Part shown: piece after piece, positions 33,535 to 47,300 of the stretch
How the letters are laid out: every line of letters starts with the position of its first letter
Numbering within the stretch: the stretch's first letter is position 1
Source of the DNA: Aquila chrysaetos chrysaetos
Taxonomy: Eukaryota; Chordata; Aves; Accipitriformes; Accipitridae
Assembly (NCBI RefSeq): GCF_900496995.4
Contig: NC_044006.1
Span: forward strand, 23,644,214 to 23,708,213
Length of the DNA: 64,000 nucleotides
Direction of reading: 5' to 3'
Translations under genes and position numbers: made by a program
The notes under the pieces: generated by a model
The model's database searches: none
Seen by the model: the letters and a program-made list of their open reading frames with translations, nothing else
Told to the model about the DNA's origin: nothing

Positions 33535-33720
33535 TGTGAGGAGCGAGTTAGCAGGCTAGGACCATTCAGTGTGGAAAAGAGATAGTGGTGGTTTGTAACA
33601 GGGGCTGGGAAGACCATGAGTTGCATGAAGAAAGTAAGCTGGGATAGCTGTTGACTGCCTCCTCTACCGCAGGGCTGGGGGCCACAAGGGAAGCTAGCAA
33701 GCAGCAGCTTCAAAGCCAGA
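33535..33720 (+). mobile_element. Possible old CR1 remnant
   Basis: The stretch with 'ggaccattcagtgtggaaaag' resembles the CR1 'ggactgttcagcctggagaag' block. Too short and diverged to be sure. Confidence 0.3.
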
Positions 33721-36700
33721 GGAGCTTCCCCCTCCTACAGTGTGTCATTTAGCCGAGGAACTCCTGTCCACAGGATGCAGCAGAGGCTGGCGGGTTCCTT
33801 GGGTTCAAAAAAGGAGCAATTTTACTAAGAAAAAAAGCTGCTGTCTGGGAGAAGTGACATGGTAGAGATCTGTTTTTGTCATTTCTTGCACAAAATTCTA
33901 AAGTGTTTTGCTGAGAAGCAGAAGTACCTTATCCTGAGTCATATTAGTCCAATACCTAATGTAATCATTTCAGCACCGGAGCATGCTTATTTCGGTGTTT
34001 CCAGTGCAACAATTGTACCAGAGTTGGGGGTCAAGCGGTCATAGTACTGAAATCCCAAGTTCAACCTTCACACATCATTGCTCCCTGTATCTAGGCTGAT
34101 TTTGCAATTTTGCCTCTTGCATCTCAGCAAGGGAAGGGGAAAGGGATCTTGAAAAATAACCAGAAAAGATATTTTAACATTATAGCATTTTGGCTTGCTG
34201 TTAAAGCAGCTCTATATTTTTCCAAGGTGGCCTGGCCTAAAACCTCAGTTTCCTGTGATGACTACAGGACTTCTCTTTCAGGGCAGGGGAAGTGCTACAC
34301 AAGAGTGTTTTGCCTGACTAGCTGTAAGCCTACATTGGGTATATGTGTAGTTATGGTCTCTGTTTTATCTCTCTCTTTGCCTTCTTCAGAAGCTGACTCC
34401 CTGTGGGCAGCACTGGGTTGGGCACAGAGTGATATGGTTTTCATTCCTTCTGGAGGTAAATGCCCAAAGTTAGTCACCTACATCCTTAACTTCAGGTCCA
34501 AAAACCCTCTTTCAAGGTTCAGTGAGAAGGAAGCAATGGAATTTCCATAATAATTTTATTGGCATCAATCATTTCTCTGGTATTTGACTGTGAGAAACTC
34601 ATTAGCAGGTAGCTGGGGCCAGGTGACTTGAAATCAGTTAAGATTTGGGCTTGGCCATCTTGCATCAACCCCTGACGTCCGATTGCCTGCCACAAGTTGG
34701 CTCATGTAAGATTAGAAGAGAATCTGCCTGCTGGGAATACAGGATGCCCTTGGGGCATAGCTGACAGGCCACTGTCATGGCCCATGGCTGGTGTACATGA
34801 GTGAGAAGTGATCAGATCAACTCTCCTTTCAGAGTAACAGCAGCACTAGCATGTCAGGACATTATGTGGATGTGATGCGTCTCGCTACTAGGAAATTCCT
34901 AATGACTGAGATACAAGCTTAATGAAATGGTGAGGGGAGGACCAACATAGCACCTCAAATAATGTCCAGTTCAAAACCCATGGACCAGATCCTCGGCTGT
35001 TCTCCATCTGTGTGTTATTTTCTTTTTATCCCCCCAAGACTTCTCATGACTTATTGTTCCCCAGGCTGTGATTCAGGAAGGACTGAACACGTACTAGATG
35101 GTATGTGTGGGAGCTGTCCTGCTGTCGTCAGTGGAAGGCACCATCTCGCCCTGGTGCCCCTCAGGACCCAGACGTGGGCTGTATGCTTGTGTATCTTGGC
35201 AGATGCACCACTCAACCCCTGGCACCTCAGAGCAACTCCGGGGGGCGGCTGGGAGGATGTGTTCACCTTTCCAGAGAGCTGAAAAGGAAGGCCGTGCTGC
35301 TTTTGATCTATGTTTTATTTTGAGTGTTAGTCTGACTGGACATAGAAAAAAAAAGACAAAGGAAAAGCAACTTGAAGCCTTAGATGGTTATAAAAGTAGG
35401 TTGGTACACTGCTATTATAAAAGGCAGCTTCTCCATAACTAGTCATGGGGTTGTAAGTGAATAAAACTCTAAAGCTAAGGATTGGGTTGCACTTTGTGTC
35501 CTTCCTGCTTGGCAGCCATATCTGTGGTCACGCTCTGAAATTTGACTTGTGTTGTTTTTGATACATAAAATAAAACCTGAGACAAAGGGCAAGCTTGTAA
35601 ATAGGGGAGCAGCTTCTGGGGAATTCTGATTTTATTTGTTTGCATTTTATTACCTTTTTATGCCAGCTAATAAGCTGACTTACCTTGCAGTAGATAGATG
35701 CGGATAAGGCTGATAGCCTCTGGAGTCCAATTTTGCAAGCTGGGAAGGAGGTCGCTGAAGTTATTGGTAATAGGCTGGAGATCGCCTCTGAAAAAAATAC
35801 CATCTCCTGCTTCTGTTAATTAGAAGAGTATACTTTTATGAGTCAGATTGAAGTTATTAACTGTTGTAACTGTTTGGGAAAAAAAATTCAAAAGGGCTGG
35901 TATTTTTCATAGCTTTACCAAGGAGGAGCAAAAAAAGCCACTCTGCTGAACCCCAGCCAGCCACTCGGGCCACTCTGACTAGCAAAGGCCAAAGGAGATT
36001 TGCCTGTAGGAAGGACAGAGATCCCATGCTGACAACATGAAACAAGCTGAAACCATGTCTCTGAAAAACATTCTTGCAGTTTAAGTTGAAATCCCTTTTC
36101 TCAGACCTTGCCAACAACTGCCTTGGAGGGTTTTACAGTTCAGTGGCCTTTCCTGGCAGGGCAAGCTTGTATGAGCCAGGGGAGGAAGCTAATGCAGGAG
36201 CGTTAAACGCTATGCCGTTGAATTGAGATACTACCAGTGCACAGAAAAAGATAATGGGAGCAGGCAAGACCAGCAGCTGCACAAAGTGAAAAGAGAACTG
36301 AACCTTAGGTGCTGTCTGCTGGCATAAACCAAAAATTCCTGTAAACAGTGAAAAGGCCAACCACCTTCCACGAGGGAGTAGGTTCATGGCAGGGCAGAAG
36401 CCACACCCATTTAACTTTGACAATCTTTCCTTGAATGCTGAGCTTCGAAGTGAGGGTCAGAACATGCGCACTGTTGAAATCTGCCTTTTGCAAAACCCTA
36501 TAGGACTGGAAATGTGACTGTCCCTGGTGAATACATGCCCTGCCTCCACTGCTGACCCTCCAGCACACACCTAACAAAATTTTTTCAGAAGCAAAGTGTT
36601 ACCAACAACCCGTTCCTGTTCACAAAAATCTCTAATTTTTGCTGTAGGACTACTGGGTCAACACAATTTAAGCTGCCTCCAACCAAGCATGGAATTATAT

Positions 36701-38245
36701 ATATGTAAAAAACAGGTTGAGACTGTCAGTGACTTCAGATGAAGTGGATTACTCTGTTGCTGTAATTAAGTGGAAACTAGTAATATACATCATAAATGTT
36801 CAGGTTACGTGTATTACTGGTTATGTTATTGTACCGACATTCCATGTATACTTTAATTCATCCTGTGCTGTTTCTAAACAAAATGTCTTTCACCCTCCAG
36901 GAGGAAAGAAATGCAGAGTAAAAGCAACGCTGAAAACTAAATTGGGGTTGTAGTGGTTTTTTCAATAGTGAAATATGTAATTGCCAGCACATTGTCTGAT
37001 GCTGAATGGTGAGTGATGCTCCGTCCACTAAGAATGCTGGTGGTTCAGATGTTCATGCAGATGTCCTGTGAGATTATAGATGTGTACTGAACCCTCGGTG
37101 CCCTGTGATGCGCTAGTCATGCTCTCAAGTAAGGACACCCAACGTATACCTGCCAGCAAGCCGTGACATGCTCAAAGGGTGGGATCTGCTAACTCAGCAC
37201 CTAGCTTGCACTGACATTTTAGCACCAAATGAAACAGTCCTCCTAAAGTAAATACCTAGCTACCTGAATTGATGGAGAAAAGTTAGTGCCTTTGAAGGCT
37301 TCCACAGGGAGATCTTGTTTAGGGACATCCTACATTTAGATGTGCTACCCTTGCAGACTGAGTCCTACCTTGCAGGACCCTGGGCTCCTGCCATGAAGGG
37401 AGACACTGGGGGGCTGAGGCTGCTCCCATGGCTGAGCCGCCTCTTCACTCTTGGGTATTTGGGGACATGTTTATATCTCTTTCTGGCCACTGTGCCCATG
37501 TCACTGTTGGCCTGTGTGCCACCAGCTCTCCCCTCTGTGGGATAGAGTCATCTCTCCATCTTTGGTCACCCTGAGGACTGGGATGGCAGTGGGGCACGTG
37601 GGGTCCAGCCACCTCCCAGGCAGACATCTCTGGTACAGCTGTCGGCAAAGAGCAGCCAGCAAACAGCTCCTGATCCACCTTGTATATTGCTCCTCCTGGA
37701 TATGGCCTGTTTCTCCTCTTTCCCACTCGGTGCCCCCACTGGACTACCTCCCCTGGCATCCGCCTGGCCCTGTGGAGAGGGGGCCAGTGCCAGGATCCTT
37801 GGGTTTTCTAACCCACATGTGTAAACGCTGGATTTTAGCCCACAGCTTCAAGTGCTTCTGTTCCAAACATGATGACAAAAATCTCATTAACTTCAAAGAA
37901 AGTTAGTCTGGTCCTAATGGGAAACTCTCTTTTCCTAAGAATTCAGTGTTTGTGGGCTGCCTTGTAAAGTTAGCCCTCGCGTTGCAGTCCCATTAGGACA
38001 TAGGTGCATTCTTGTTACTCATCTAGTCCATGATTTTACTGTTTGTCAGTGAAGGGTCTGTCCACTTGTCATCTGATTGTGCAAATCCACCTTCCATGTG
38101 AGTCGGGATTTAAGTTTCGCTGTTTTTCAGTGTCTGACTATGTGCAGAGGGAGTTGTAGTCATTTTTTTTTTTCCCATGGGAACATCCCTTCTCTAAACA
38201 CCTCCCCTTGGCAGTGGACCTGCTGACACCTCAGAGCAAGACACT

Positions 38246-38255
38246 GATAAAAAGG
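38246..38255 (+). promoter_or_regulatory. TGM4: TATA-like element upstream of TGM4
   Basis: GATAAAAAGG lies about 110 bp before the TGM4 ATG, a plausible distance for a TATA box with a short 5' UTR. No CpG island surrounds it, in keeping with a tissue-restricted gene. Inference only. Confidence 0.4.
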
Positions 38256-38363
38256 CAAGCCCGTCTTCCTTCTCCACATTCAGAAGGAAGTGGCAAAGGC
38301 TACTCAGGAGCTTAGAAGCTGCTGGCATTGCAGGCATCTCGGGTCGAAACACTGACAAGAACC

Positions 38364-38379
38364 ATGAGTGGTAACGCTG
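38364..38379 (+). CDS. TGM4: TGM4 exon 1 (MSGNA)
   Basis: ATG in context accATGA, five codons plus one base, donor gtgagt. Its phase matches the exon at 41420, giving [18 protein letters not shown], the usual type of TGM start. Confidence 0.78.
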
Positions 38380-41300
38380 GTGAGTTTTTAATGCTCGATA
38401 TGATAGCCTATATTGGATGTGCAGTTAGGCAGGTCTCCTACAGGGAGGATGGCAGCTCCGGCAGAGGTGGGGGGGTTTCCTCACCCCTCTGACTGCTGTG
38501 GGTGGCACCTTGGGGAAAGGTCTTTCGGTGCCACTGTGGCTCGTGGGGGATAGGTTTGCTCTGGCTACGCAAATTCTGATTTTGATGGACCAGCTGAAAA
38601 ATGCAACTCACTTTTCATCAACCTGTAGACATTGGGCTCTATTGGTGATAATGGGAAAGAAATGTGGCTTTTCTAAACTTGTTCTGTGTCAAGGTGAAAG
38701 GAATTTCTTTCTTTCAGGCTACTTGATCATGTAGATTATTGCTCTTTAGTGATGGCTGATACCATCTGACAGAAGTTTCAAAATAATTGAAAAGGGGATT
38801 TATTTGGACTTGAGGTCCATCCTATGGCCGTCCTGCCTGCCTTATTGTCAGAAGATCCTGCACCTACCTAGAAAGGTGCCTGAGTCGCTCCTGTAGCCAC
38901 TGCTGAACCACCACTGCTGGCTGTACTCCTGGGGCCAGCCCAACCCCAGGATGCCCCAAACCCCTGGGCTTTGGGGTGTAGCTGAGCAGCGGGGTGTGCA
39001 GGCTGGGTGCTGCCTGCCACAGAGCCAGAAGCAGGTCTCCACAGGCGTCGGGAGGGGAAGAGTGTCCTGACACCACTCCGAGCCCCTCCATTTCACACCT
39101 CCGTACTCTGAGTACGGATGAGCTGAAGTTTTCCAGGAGGTCTTGGGCAGCAGCAGCTTTGGGATGTGATCTCACGTCTCTGGGATGTGAGGGAGTGCAT
39201 GCCTGGAGGTTGGGCAAGGATGGGGAGTAAATGCAGGTGTCCACATTCTGCTCTCTCTTTCAAAACTACAGTTCTCATCCTATTTCCCTGCTCTCCTTCT
39301 GAGCAGCCCTTATTCCTGCTGAAGCCAGGCATGCTATAAACACTCTGCTCCATATTAATATTTTTTTTAAACCCCATCACCTCATCCTCTTGGAAAAAAG
39401 GCCCTAGATCCTTACCAGTGCAAAGCCTTCATGTCCCCATTTTTGTTCTGGGTGATTGCTGTGCTCTCGAAGCTCTGAGCCTCTCCCCAGGCAGACAGCA
39501 ATGCGATGGGGCCAGTAGGTTAGTGTAGGAAGGAGCTCTATAAGTGATAAATCATGGAACTAGGAGATAAAAATACTGCCTCGACGTTTCTTCTAAAAAA
39601 AGGAAAAAATAAATAAATCTGACAGTGTTCGGAGTCTGGCCAGCCCCGGGAGCGAGCGCAGCCAGGGCTGCCTCTTGCAGCTCGAGCCTCCGTCCCATAA
39701 GCAGGTGCATTCTTGGCGTGCTCAGCTCTGCTATAAATCATTAATTTCCGTGTTGGCAAAGCGGGTTGCCTGCAGGCAGCCCAGCCCTGTGCCCCAGGCA
39801 GGAAGCAGAGCAGGAATCCGAAAGTGGCATGCAGGGGCTGCCCGGGAAGGGCGGGCTGCGGCCAAGCCCCCTCGGATGCGGTGATGGGCGCACCGCTGTC
39901 TCGCTCCACGGCATTTCTTGGCACGGGACACCGCACCAGCCCGATCGCGGAGAATCACAGGTGTGTTTGCACAGGAAAAAGTGCAGCGCGATTGATGGGC
40001 AGCGCTGTGTGGGGACAGGTCTTTGGCCCCATGCTCTGCACTGTCAGGGCATATTCCAGATGATGTTCAGAAACAGGGGGTGGTAATGCAGTCCCTAAGT
40101 TCGGAAATGCTGGGAGGATGGGTTCCCCAGGGCCCTTTCCTACAGCCATCCTATGCATTCAGCTCCCACATCCCTCCGTAGCCCTCTCCAGTCACCAGGT
40201 CTGTTTTCTGGTAGCTTCTCAGCCCAGCACCGGGGTTTCCATAAGGAACAAGGATGACCAGCTTTGGTGACTGGAGATTTGTTTATGCTGGGGAAGACCT
40301 ATTTCCCCTTCCTCCTTCTCAAGAGGGTTAAGCAACTTCATCTGAATTTTTTTTAACATATATACACACACCCTCCCCCCTCTGTTGTGCAAAACATCAG
40401 CCTGAGATTGGCATCTGTCAAGCAGCAAGCAAACAAAAAGCACTTGAAAATGAAATCAGTTAATGAAAGGTGATGGTCAATTTCAACTCTATTTGCTATA
40501 CCACCGATAACTGTTATGTAATTAAGATAAATATGTTTTATATAGTTAGTAAGAAGAAATACAGGGAGGTGGTCATCTGGTGGGGATCCATGGACTGTCC
40601 GTTCACTTTACTCAAGGCTGCAGTTGCTGTCGGGTGCAGGTCGCAGTGAGAAGCATGCCAGCCTGCCTGGGATCCGGCCCTGCCTGTGACATCTCTCATG
40701 ATGCTGATGATCTCAGCAGATTTCAGCCTCCTTGATGTTAGGGATGGCTCTTGTTGATAGTCAAGTTAGCACAGTTGCCTGGTACCCTGCAAATCTGTCA
40801 AGACATTTGATAAATTAATCCCTTCAACCATTATGCCTTTGACTTGCTAATTTCTAAGTTACGATAAGCCATTTTAAATTTCCTGACTCTCCCATCTCTT
40901 CATCTGAATCACTCATGAGCCAAGTGCTTTTAAGGTATTGTTACTCCCTACTGTTTACACGGAATTAATCCTTTAAGGATATGTAACGGGCAGGTACAAG
41001 GCAGGTTAGACACTTCCAAATATAGCTCAGCCACGTTCTGGCATGCTCCGGCTTTCCCTGTCATACCTGGGCAGCCTCCCAAAGCCTGACGCAGTGATGC
41101 TGTGTATAATATAGTATATATATTATACGTATTATATTTTATATACTTTAATGTATTATTGTATGTTAGTATATATTATTATATTACACAATATGATACT
41201 ATACTATATTTTATTTTATTTATATATATGAACTGTTTTACCATCCATTAGTTGTGGTGGTCCTCAACGTGATTCCTTGTGCTAGATCACTGGACACTGA

Positions 41301-44300
41301 GATGTTTTGATGACTCACAGGGCTCCATTAAGAAGAAGAAAACTGTCTTTGCTGAGCAATTTACCATCGATCTCCCCCCTTTTTTTTTTCTTTCTCCCTT
41401 TCTGCTAACGACTTTCAAGGGACCGATCTGAAGGTCACTGGGATTGACTTTCTCAAGAGCCAGAACTCCAGCCTGCACCACACGGATGCGTACAACATCA
41501 AGAACCTGGTGGTGCGGCGCGGGCAGGCCTTTCAGCTCCGGCTCAGCTTCAGCAGGGAGCTGAAGGATGCTGACAAGCTGGTGCTTCATTTCGGCATCGG
41601 TAAGCAGGTCCCCCTTCTGTGGCCGTCGGGCAAAGCGGGAGAGCCCCAGCAGCCTCCGGCTGCCTGTTCCTGCTGCCGGGCACTGCACGGTCGTTGCAGA
41701 CCTGTGTGACCCTCCCACATCTCGTGCTGGGTTTGTTTCCAGGCGAAAAGCCAATGAAAGTCAGGGGGACCCTGATGTCGCTGAACCCGAGGCATGAGAA
41801 GGATGTCAGCGGGTGGCAAATCTCCATCGTCAAGAACAGCGGCAAAGAGGTAAAGCCACTGGGCAGCGCTCCCGCATGGAGGGCAGCAATGCCAAGCCCA
41901 TCAGGAGCTACAGAGCAAATCCTCATACCCCTGACCTGCTTTCCCTTAGCCCTATAATTTTAGGTGGGCAGCAGCCTTGCCCTGTTTAATTCATTGCTCC
42001 CCCACCGCGCATGCAGAATGAGCCCCATCCTGCTGCCTGCCCCTCTCTCCCTGCATGGACCCCCGTGGCCGCCAGCTTCGGCACTCAAGCTGGTCCTGCG
42101 GTGCCATGCTTGTGCCGTGCCTGTGGCCGTGGTGGAGAGTCCGCCATGCCGTCTCTCCTTGTCACCTCCCTAGTGCCTGCTGTCTGTCACCAGCTCACCC
42201 AGCGCCCCGGTGGGAAAATATACCCTGAACGTGAAGACTGGGACTAACATTTACAAGCCTGAAAACGATGCTGTCTACCTTTTGTTCAACCCTTGGTGTG
42301 AAGGTGAGTGGTCCCGCAACCGAGGGTGATAATTACTGCTGCCAAGAATTATCCCTGGGAGAGCTTCTCCTCACATTTTTCCTCCTACATACATTGCTTT
42401 TTCCCCATAAAACACCGCAAGCAGCGTCCTCACAGAGCCGGCAGAAACCTGGGCAATAGCAATGAGCCAGCTCCTTGCTGGGGAGTCCCCAGTGCTGGGT
42501 TAAGGGACATCTCTCTGCCACCTCTGTTTGCACCTGAGTCACCCCTCTGTTTCCCTGGGCCAGCACAAAGGTTAACTGAGAGGACCGAGTTGGCTTAAAA
42601 TCCAGGTAAAAAAATACCCAGACAAAAAAAGGTGCGTTGTTGGTTGGCATCAGTCCCCCAGTTCTCTCTGCTGTCTGCCTAGTCTACTAAAGTATTTTTT
42701 CAGAAAGAAGTGTTTTGCTAAAATGAAAAAATGGTCATATAGCAATAGTCCTACAGGAGTAAAATAAAGAGTAGTCTTATAGGAAATTCTCCCACTATAG
42801 GAAAAAAGTGAGTGCTGCACAGTCATCATTTGGTGTGAATGTTACAGCGTACCAAGTCCCCCAGCTTAGCTTTCCAAGGAAAATTTGGTATAGTGTGTGT
42901 GCAAACCAACTAACATCTGAGGTTTTTTTGCTCCAGGCGATGTCGTCTTCCTGGCCGATGAAGCGCAGAGAAAGGAGTATGTGCTCAACGATACAGGCTG
43001 CATCTATGTTGGGTCTGCATACAGCATACACAATAGACCCTGGAATTTCGGGCAGGTAAAACGCAGCTGTCATGTTGGTGTTATTACCCTTATTCGCTCT
43101 TTCTCCCTTAGGCATTCATTTCAATGAATCAGACCTATAAACTGTTTAAGCCCATGAGTAGCTCAAAGCACTTGAATAATCCTGCCAGCTTCACTGGGAG
43201 CGTTCACCTGCTTAGAGTAATCTGCATGCTTAAGCGTTTTCCCCAGCCACAGCTGGAGAACGGGGTTTAATGGCACATTTATAGTCAGATCACGAGACCC
43301 CTGGCAAACAACGTGGAAACTGCGGACAGAGCATTTCTGGTTGAAAAAATTCCCAGAAGGAGTCCTCCCCACTCTCATGCAACACAGTAGCTGTTGGTAA
43401 CCAGCTCACGAGCCGTGGAGAGGCCTGACGGGGGGGAAAAAATATTCTGATTATTTACCTGTTGCATCGTGATTGGGAAAAAATAGGGGAAAAGCACTGG
43501 CAGAGGTTGTCATTGTTCAAGTGGTGCCTTCACCGACTGCGAGGTGAACTGTTGGGTGCAGGACACCATCAGCCCACCCTCTCAGGAAGGGTGTTCCTCC
43601 ACGCTGCCTCTGAGATAACTCCAGTGGAGTGGAATGACAAACTGGCTTGGCCTAGAGGTAAGAGGTGGATGCCAGAGCAGGTTTATTTGCACTCCGTAGA
43701 AAGTACACAGGCACCCAAACAGAGCATCCTGCACCCTATCCAGACAGACTTCCCCACCAAAAAATGTTGGAATCTGGTTTTTTTTCTTCTTGTTTTATAA
43801 GTCTGTGATTTCAATCTGCAGGATACATCTAGCCCAGCAAAAGTGCTTGTGCTGATGCCTTTTCCACAAAGGGGCCAAAGGGCATTTCCCATAGGGCTGT
43901 TCCTATCCTAATATTTATTCTGCTGTTAAGCAATAAGAATTGATATTGATATTCTGCCAAGCTTCGTTGGATTGGATGTTTGACATCTCTGTGAATTGGA
44001 CCTCAGGGAGCTTTATCAGCAATTGCTAATTAGGAATCTTTTGCTGTAATAATCTGCATTTATGTACCTTTTTTTTTTCCCCAGGGTTCATTTTGTACCT
44101 CTGTCAATAGACTGAGTATCTGTAGTGCACTTCTTAAATTTTCATTACTCTTGTGAGTAATTTGCAGGGCTGCAGGGAGATGACGTCAGTGACTTTTAGG
44201 ACTACTTACAGGAGTAAAGTTTGCTGGGTCAGGTTCCAGCTGTCTTTGCAAGACATGCGAGATGGGCTTTTGTCTTCCAAGGTGGGGTTTCATTTAAGCC

Positions 44301-47300
44301 GTTCCTTGGAGAGGACAGCTTTGTGAAGCCCTGTAGGCTTGAAAATTCAATATCATAAAGGAAGTTTAGAAGTTAGGACTAGTCAGACAGTTTCCTCCAA
44401 GTACTTAGATAGACTTTGTAGTGACTGAGCAAATTCTGGTTTAGAGCGGTGTATAAAAATGTCTCCACTTTCTCTCCTAAACAGTTTGAGGAACTCATCT
44501 TGGACACCTGCATGTATCTGCTGGACAAAAGCAAACCCAAGCTGAGCAATAGAAAGGATCCTGTGTTTGTGTCCAGAGCCATGTCTGCTTTGGTATGTCT
44601 CTCTTATAGAAGTGCTTTGCCCCTCCAGCTTTCCTTCCTCCTTCTTACTTGCTCTTCTTTCCCTGGGGCCTTGAACACCATTTCAGGATGCATCTGAAAT
44701 GGGTTCCTTTGGGAAACCACAAGGAAAGAGCCAGAGGCATTTTTGGGTGGTGGGAAGAATCGAGCAAAATACAGCATCTCCCCATCTCCAGAGCTTGCCG
44801 CTTTCCTGGTGGTTGTCCTTCCCCAACAGCTGCACTGGCAGGGCCAGCACAAGGCTTGTGTTTTGGGGGGCAACTGCCCTCTGTGGTGGGACCCTTCTTG
44901 GAGCCATGGGGTTTAAAATACAAGATGCAGAGTACATTTCGGCTGTCCCAAGCAGCAGTGCCACCTCCCTCTAGATATCCAGGTGGAGGGTTTCCAACTA
45001 GGGGGGTCCCCAGCCAGCACCAGCAGCCTTGCTGGGTGCCACAGGTCTGTGGAGCACCTGGGGAGCCACAGGGTGGGCAGAGACCCCGGGGTTTAAGCCT
45101 CATTCAGCCTAATCCCCATATTTTTCTCCTTTGCATGTGTTTGTGGCCACAGGTTAACAGCAATGATGACAGCGGTGTCCTGCTGGGGAACTGGTCAGGG
45201 AATTACAACAGTGGGACCTCCCCTATAGATTGGATCGGTAGTGTTGCAATTTTGCAGCAGTATTACAAAACGAAGAAGCCGGTCCGTTACGGTCAATGTT
45301 GGGTCTTCGCAGGAGTCCTCACTACAGGTAAACAGTGAACTGTCTCCCTTCTCTGATCTCCTAATTACTGTGATAGTAAGCCAAATTACCGTGCCTCTGA
45401 GCGCTGGATGTGGCAGGGTCTGTCATGTAAGGAGAGGCTAAGGGAGCCAGGACTGCTCAACCTGGAGAAATGAAGGCTCAGAGGGTCTTACCCATGTGTA
45501 AAATACCTGACAGGAAGGAGCGGGGCAACAGAGCCAGGCTCTTCTCAGTGATGCCCAGTGACAGGACCAGAGGCAATGGGCATAACCTGAAACATGGGAG
45601 GTTCTGTCTGAACATGGGGAAAAAGTTTTTTTTCACTGTGAGGGTGACAGAGCACTGGCACAGGTTGCCCAGAGAGGTTGTGGAGTCTCCCTCCTTGGAG
45701 ATAATCGAAAGCTGTCTGGACACAGTTTTGGCCACCTGCTGTAGAGGACCCTAGGTGGGCAGAGGGGTTGGATGACATGATCCCCAGAGGCACCCACCAA
45801 CCTGAGTGATTTTGTGACCCTGTGTTTTGTCTGTCTGTGCCACAGTCATGCGCTGCTTGGGGATCCCATCCCGCTGCGTGAGTAACTTCAACTCGGCACA
45901 TGATACAGAGGAGAACCTGAGAGTTGACATTTACCTGAACGAATTCGGAGAAAAGTTGAACAGGATGTCCTTCGACTCCATCTGGTATTGCCAAAGGCGG
46001 CTAACACTTCTAACCCCTGTGCCACCCCGCAGCACTACGTTTCCCAGTCCCAGCAATTCCTTTGAGAATTTCCCTACTGCTTTGGGTTTGCTGCCCGGGA
46101 GAGAGAGAAAGCCTGGGGTTTCACAGGGTTACATGCAAATCCCCATTAAACCTGCCCTTACTTAAGGATTAAGGGAGGAGATTGCGACTCTTCTGGCTGT
46201 AACAGCTCACTCCTTTTCTTTCCAACCCAAATGCACGCAGGAACTTCCATGTGTGGAACGATGTCTGGATGAAGCGGACAGACCTGCCGGAGGGGTTTGA
46301 TGGCTGGCAGGCAATCGATTCAACCCCTCAGGAGCAAAGTCAAGGTAGGATTTGCCTAGAAAGGCTCTTCTGCAACTGCTGAGGGAGGCAGGGACATTTC
46401 ATATGAAAACCACGCTCCCCAGTCAGCAAAGCACGTACTCCCCATGTACAACTTCACGCACTTGGGCAGCGACATCCTAAAGCTGGAGATCTCAGTCCTG
46501 CCATCTTAGCCCAGGATAGGAGGAATGGTGTTTCTTGGCAGGCAGAAAACCAACCCTGTAGGACATTGTGGGGACATGAATGTCATTTCAGAGGTTAGAG
46601 TGCACAACTGGAAGTCAGAGCTAATTTCTCTTTCCACCATCCTCTGATTTCTTTGGTGAGGTTGAGGACTCAAAGCAGTCTGTAGCAAGAGGTGCCACAG
46701 CTTTCCCCAGTAAAGATGCTTTCTGTAGAGCTTTCCTCAGGAAGTCATGAGTCTGTTCATTGGTAAATGAGAGGACTGACTGTCAAAATTGCTGACTACC
46801 CTCCCTGCACAGACGCAGGGAATTCAGAGGCGGGAAAGAAAACATTAATCCTCAAGGCTGTGCAGAAAGTGGGGTATTGCAAGGAGATCAAACACAGGTG
46901 GCTGGACTCGGTTGACTCCATTACCGAGCCATGATTTCCAAACCTTAAAATTATTTAAGTGAGGGAAAACACATAAAAGCTCTTACCAGACCTTGGTCAC
47001 CTATAAAAAAGCCCAAACAGCTATGGGATAAGTGGGGGCTTTTGGAGTTCATCACTGAGTTGGAGGAATATTTACTACTAAGAGTCAACTACCATGGCCA
47101 CAGATTCCTGCTTGGGAGGGTCCGAGGGTGGAACAAAAATTGGAGGGTCTGCTCATATTTGAAAAAGCAAATGGTGTTCAATGCACTTTCTAGGTATTTT
47201 CCAGTGTGGTCCATGCCCACTGAAGGCTATCCGAGAAGGGGATGTGTATTTGCCGTTCGACAGCAAGTTTGTGTACGCGGAAGTGAATGCTGACAAAGTC

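Larger units (their letters stand above)
28026..38245. other. Intergenic region between TMEM42 and TGM4
   Basis: About 10 kb. It must include the TMEM42 3' UTR, but I found no convincing AATAAA soon after the stop. Open frames here are short and lack family resemblance. The only repeats I could place are CR1-like pieces near 30.8-31.2 and 33.5-33.7 kb. Confidence 0.6.

Noticed and set aside
44649-45338. 229-codon plus-strand frame overlapping TGM4 exon 7
   Set aside because: It only joins the true exon frame to intron read-through; the acceptor at 45152 and TGM4 homology define the exon.
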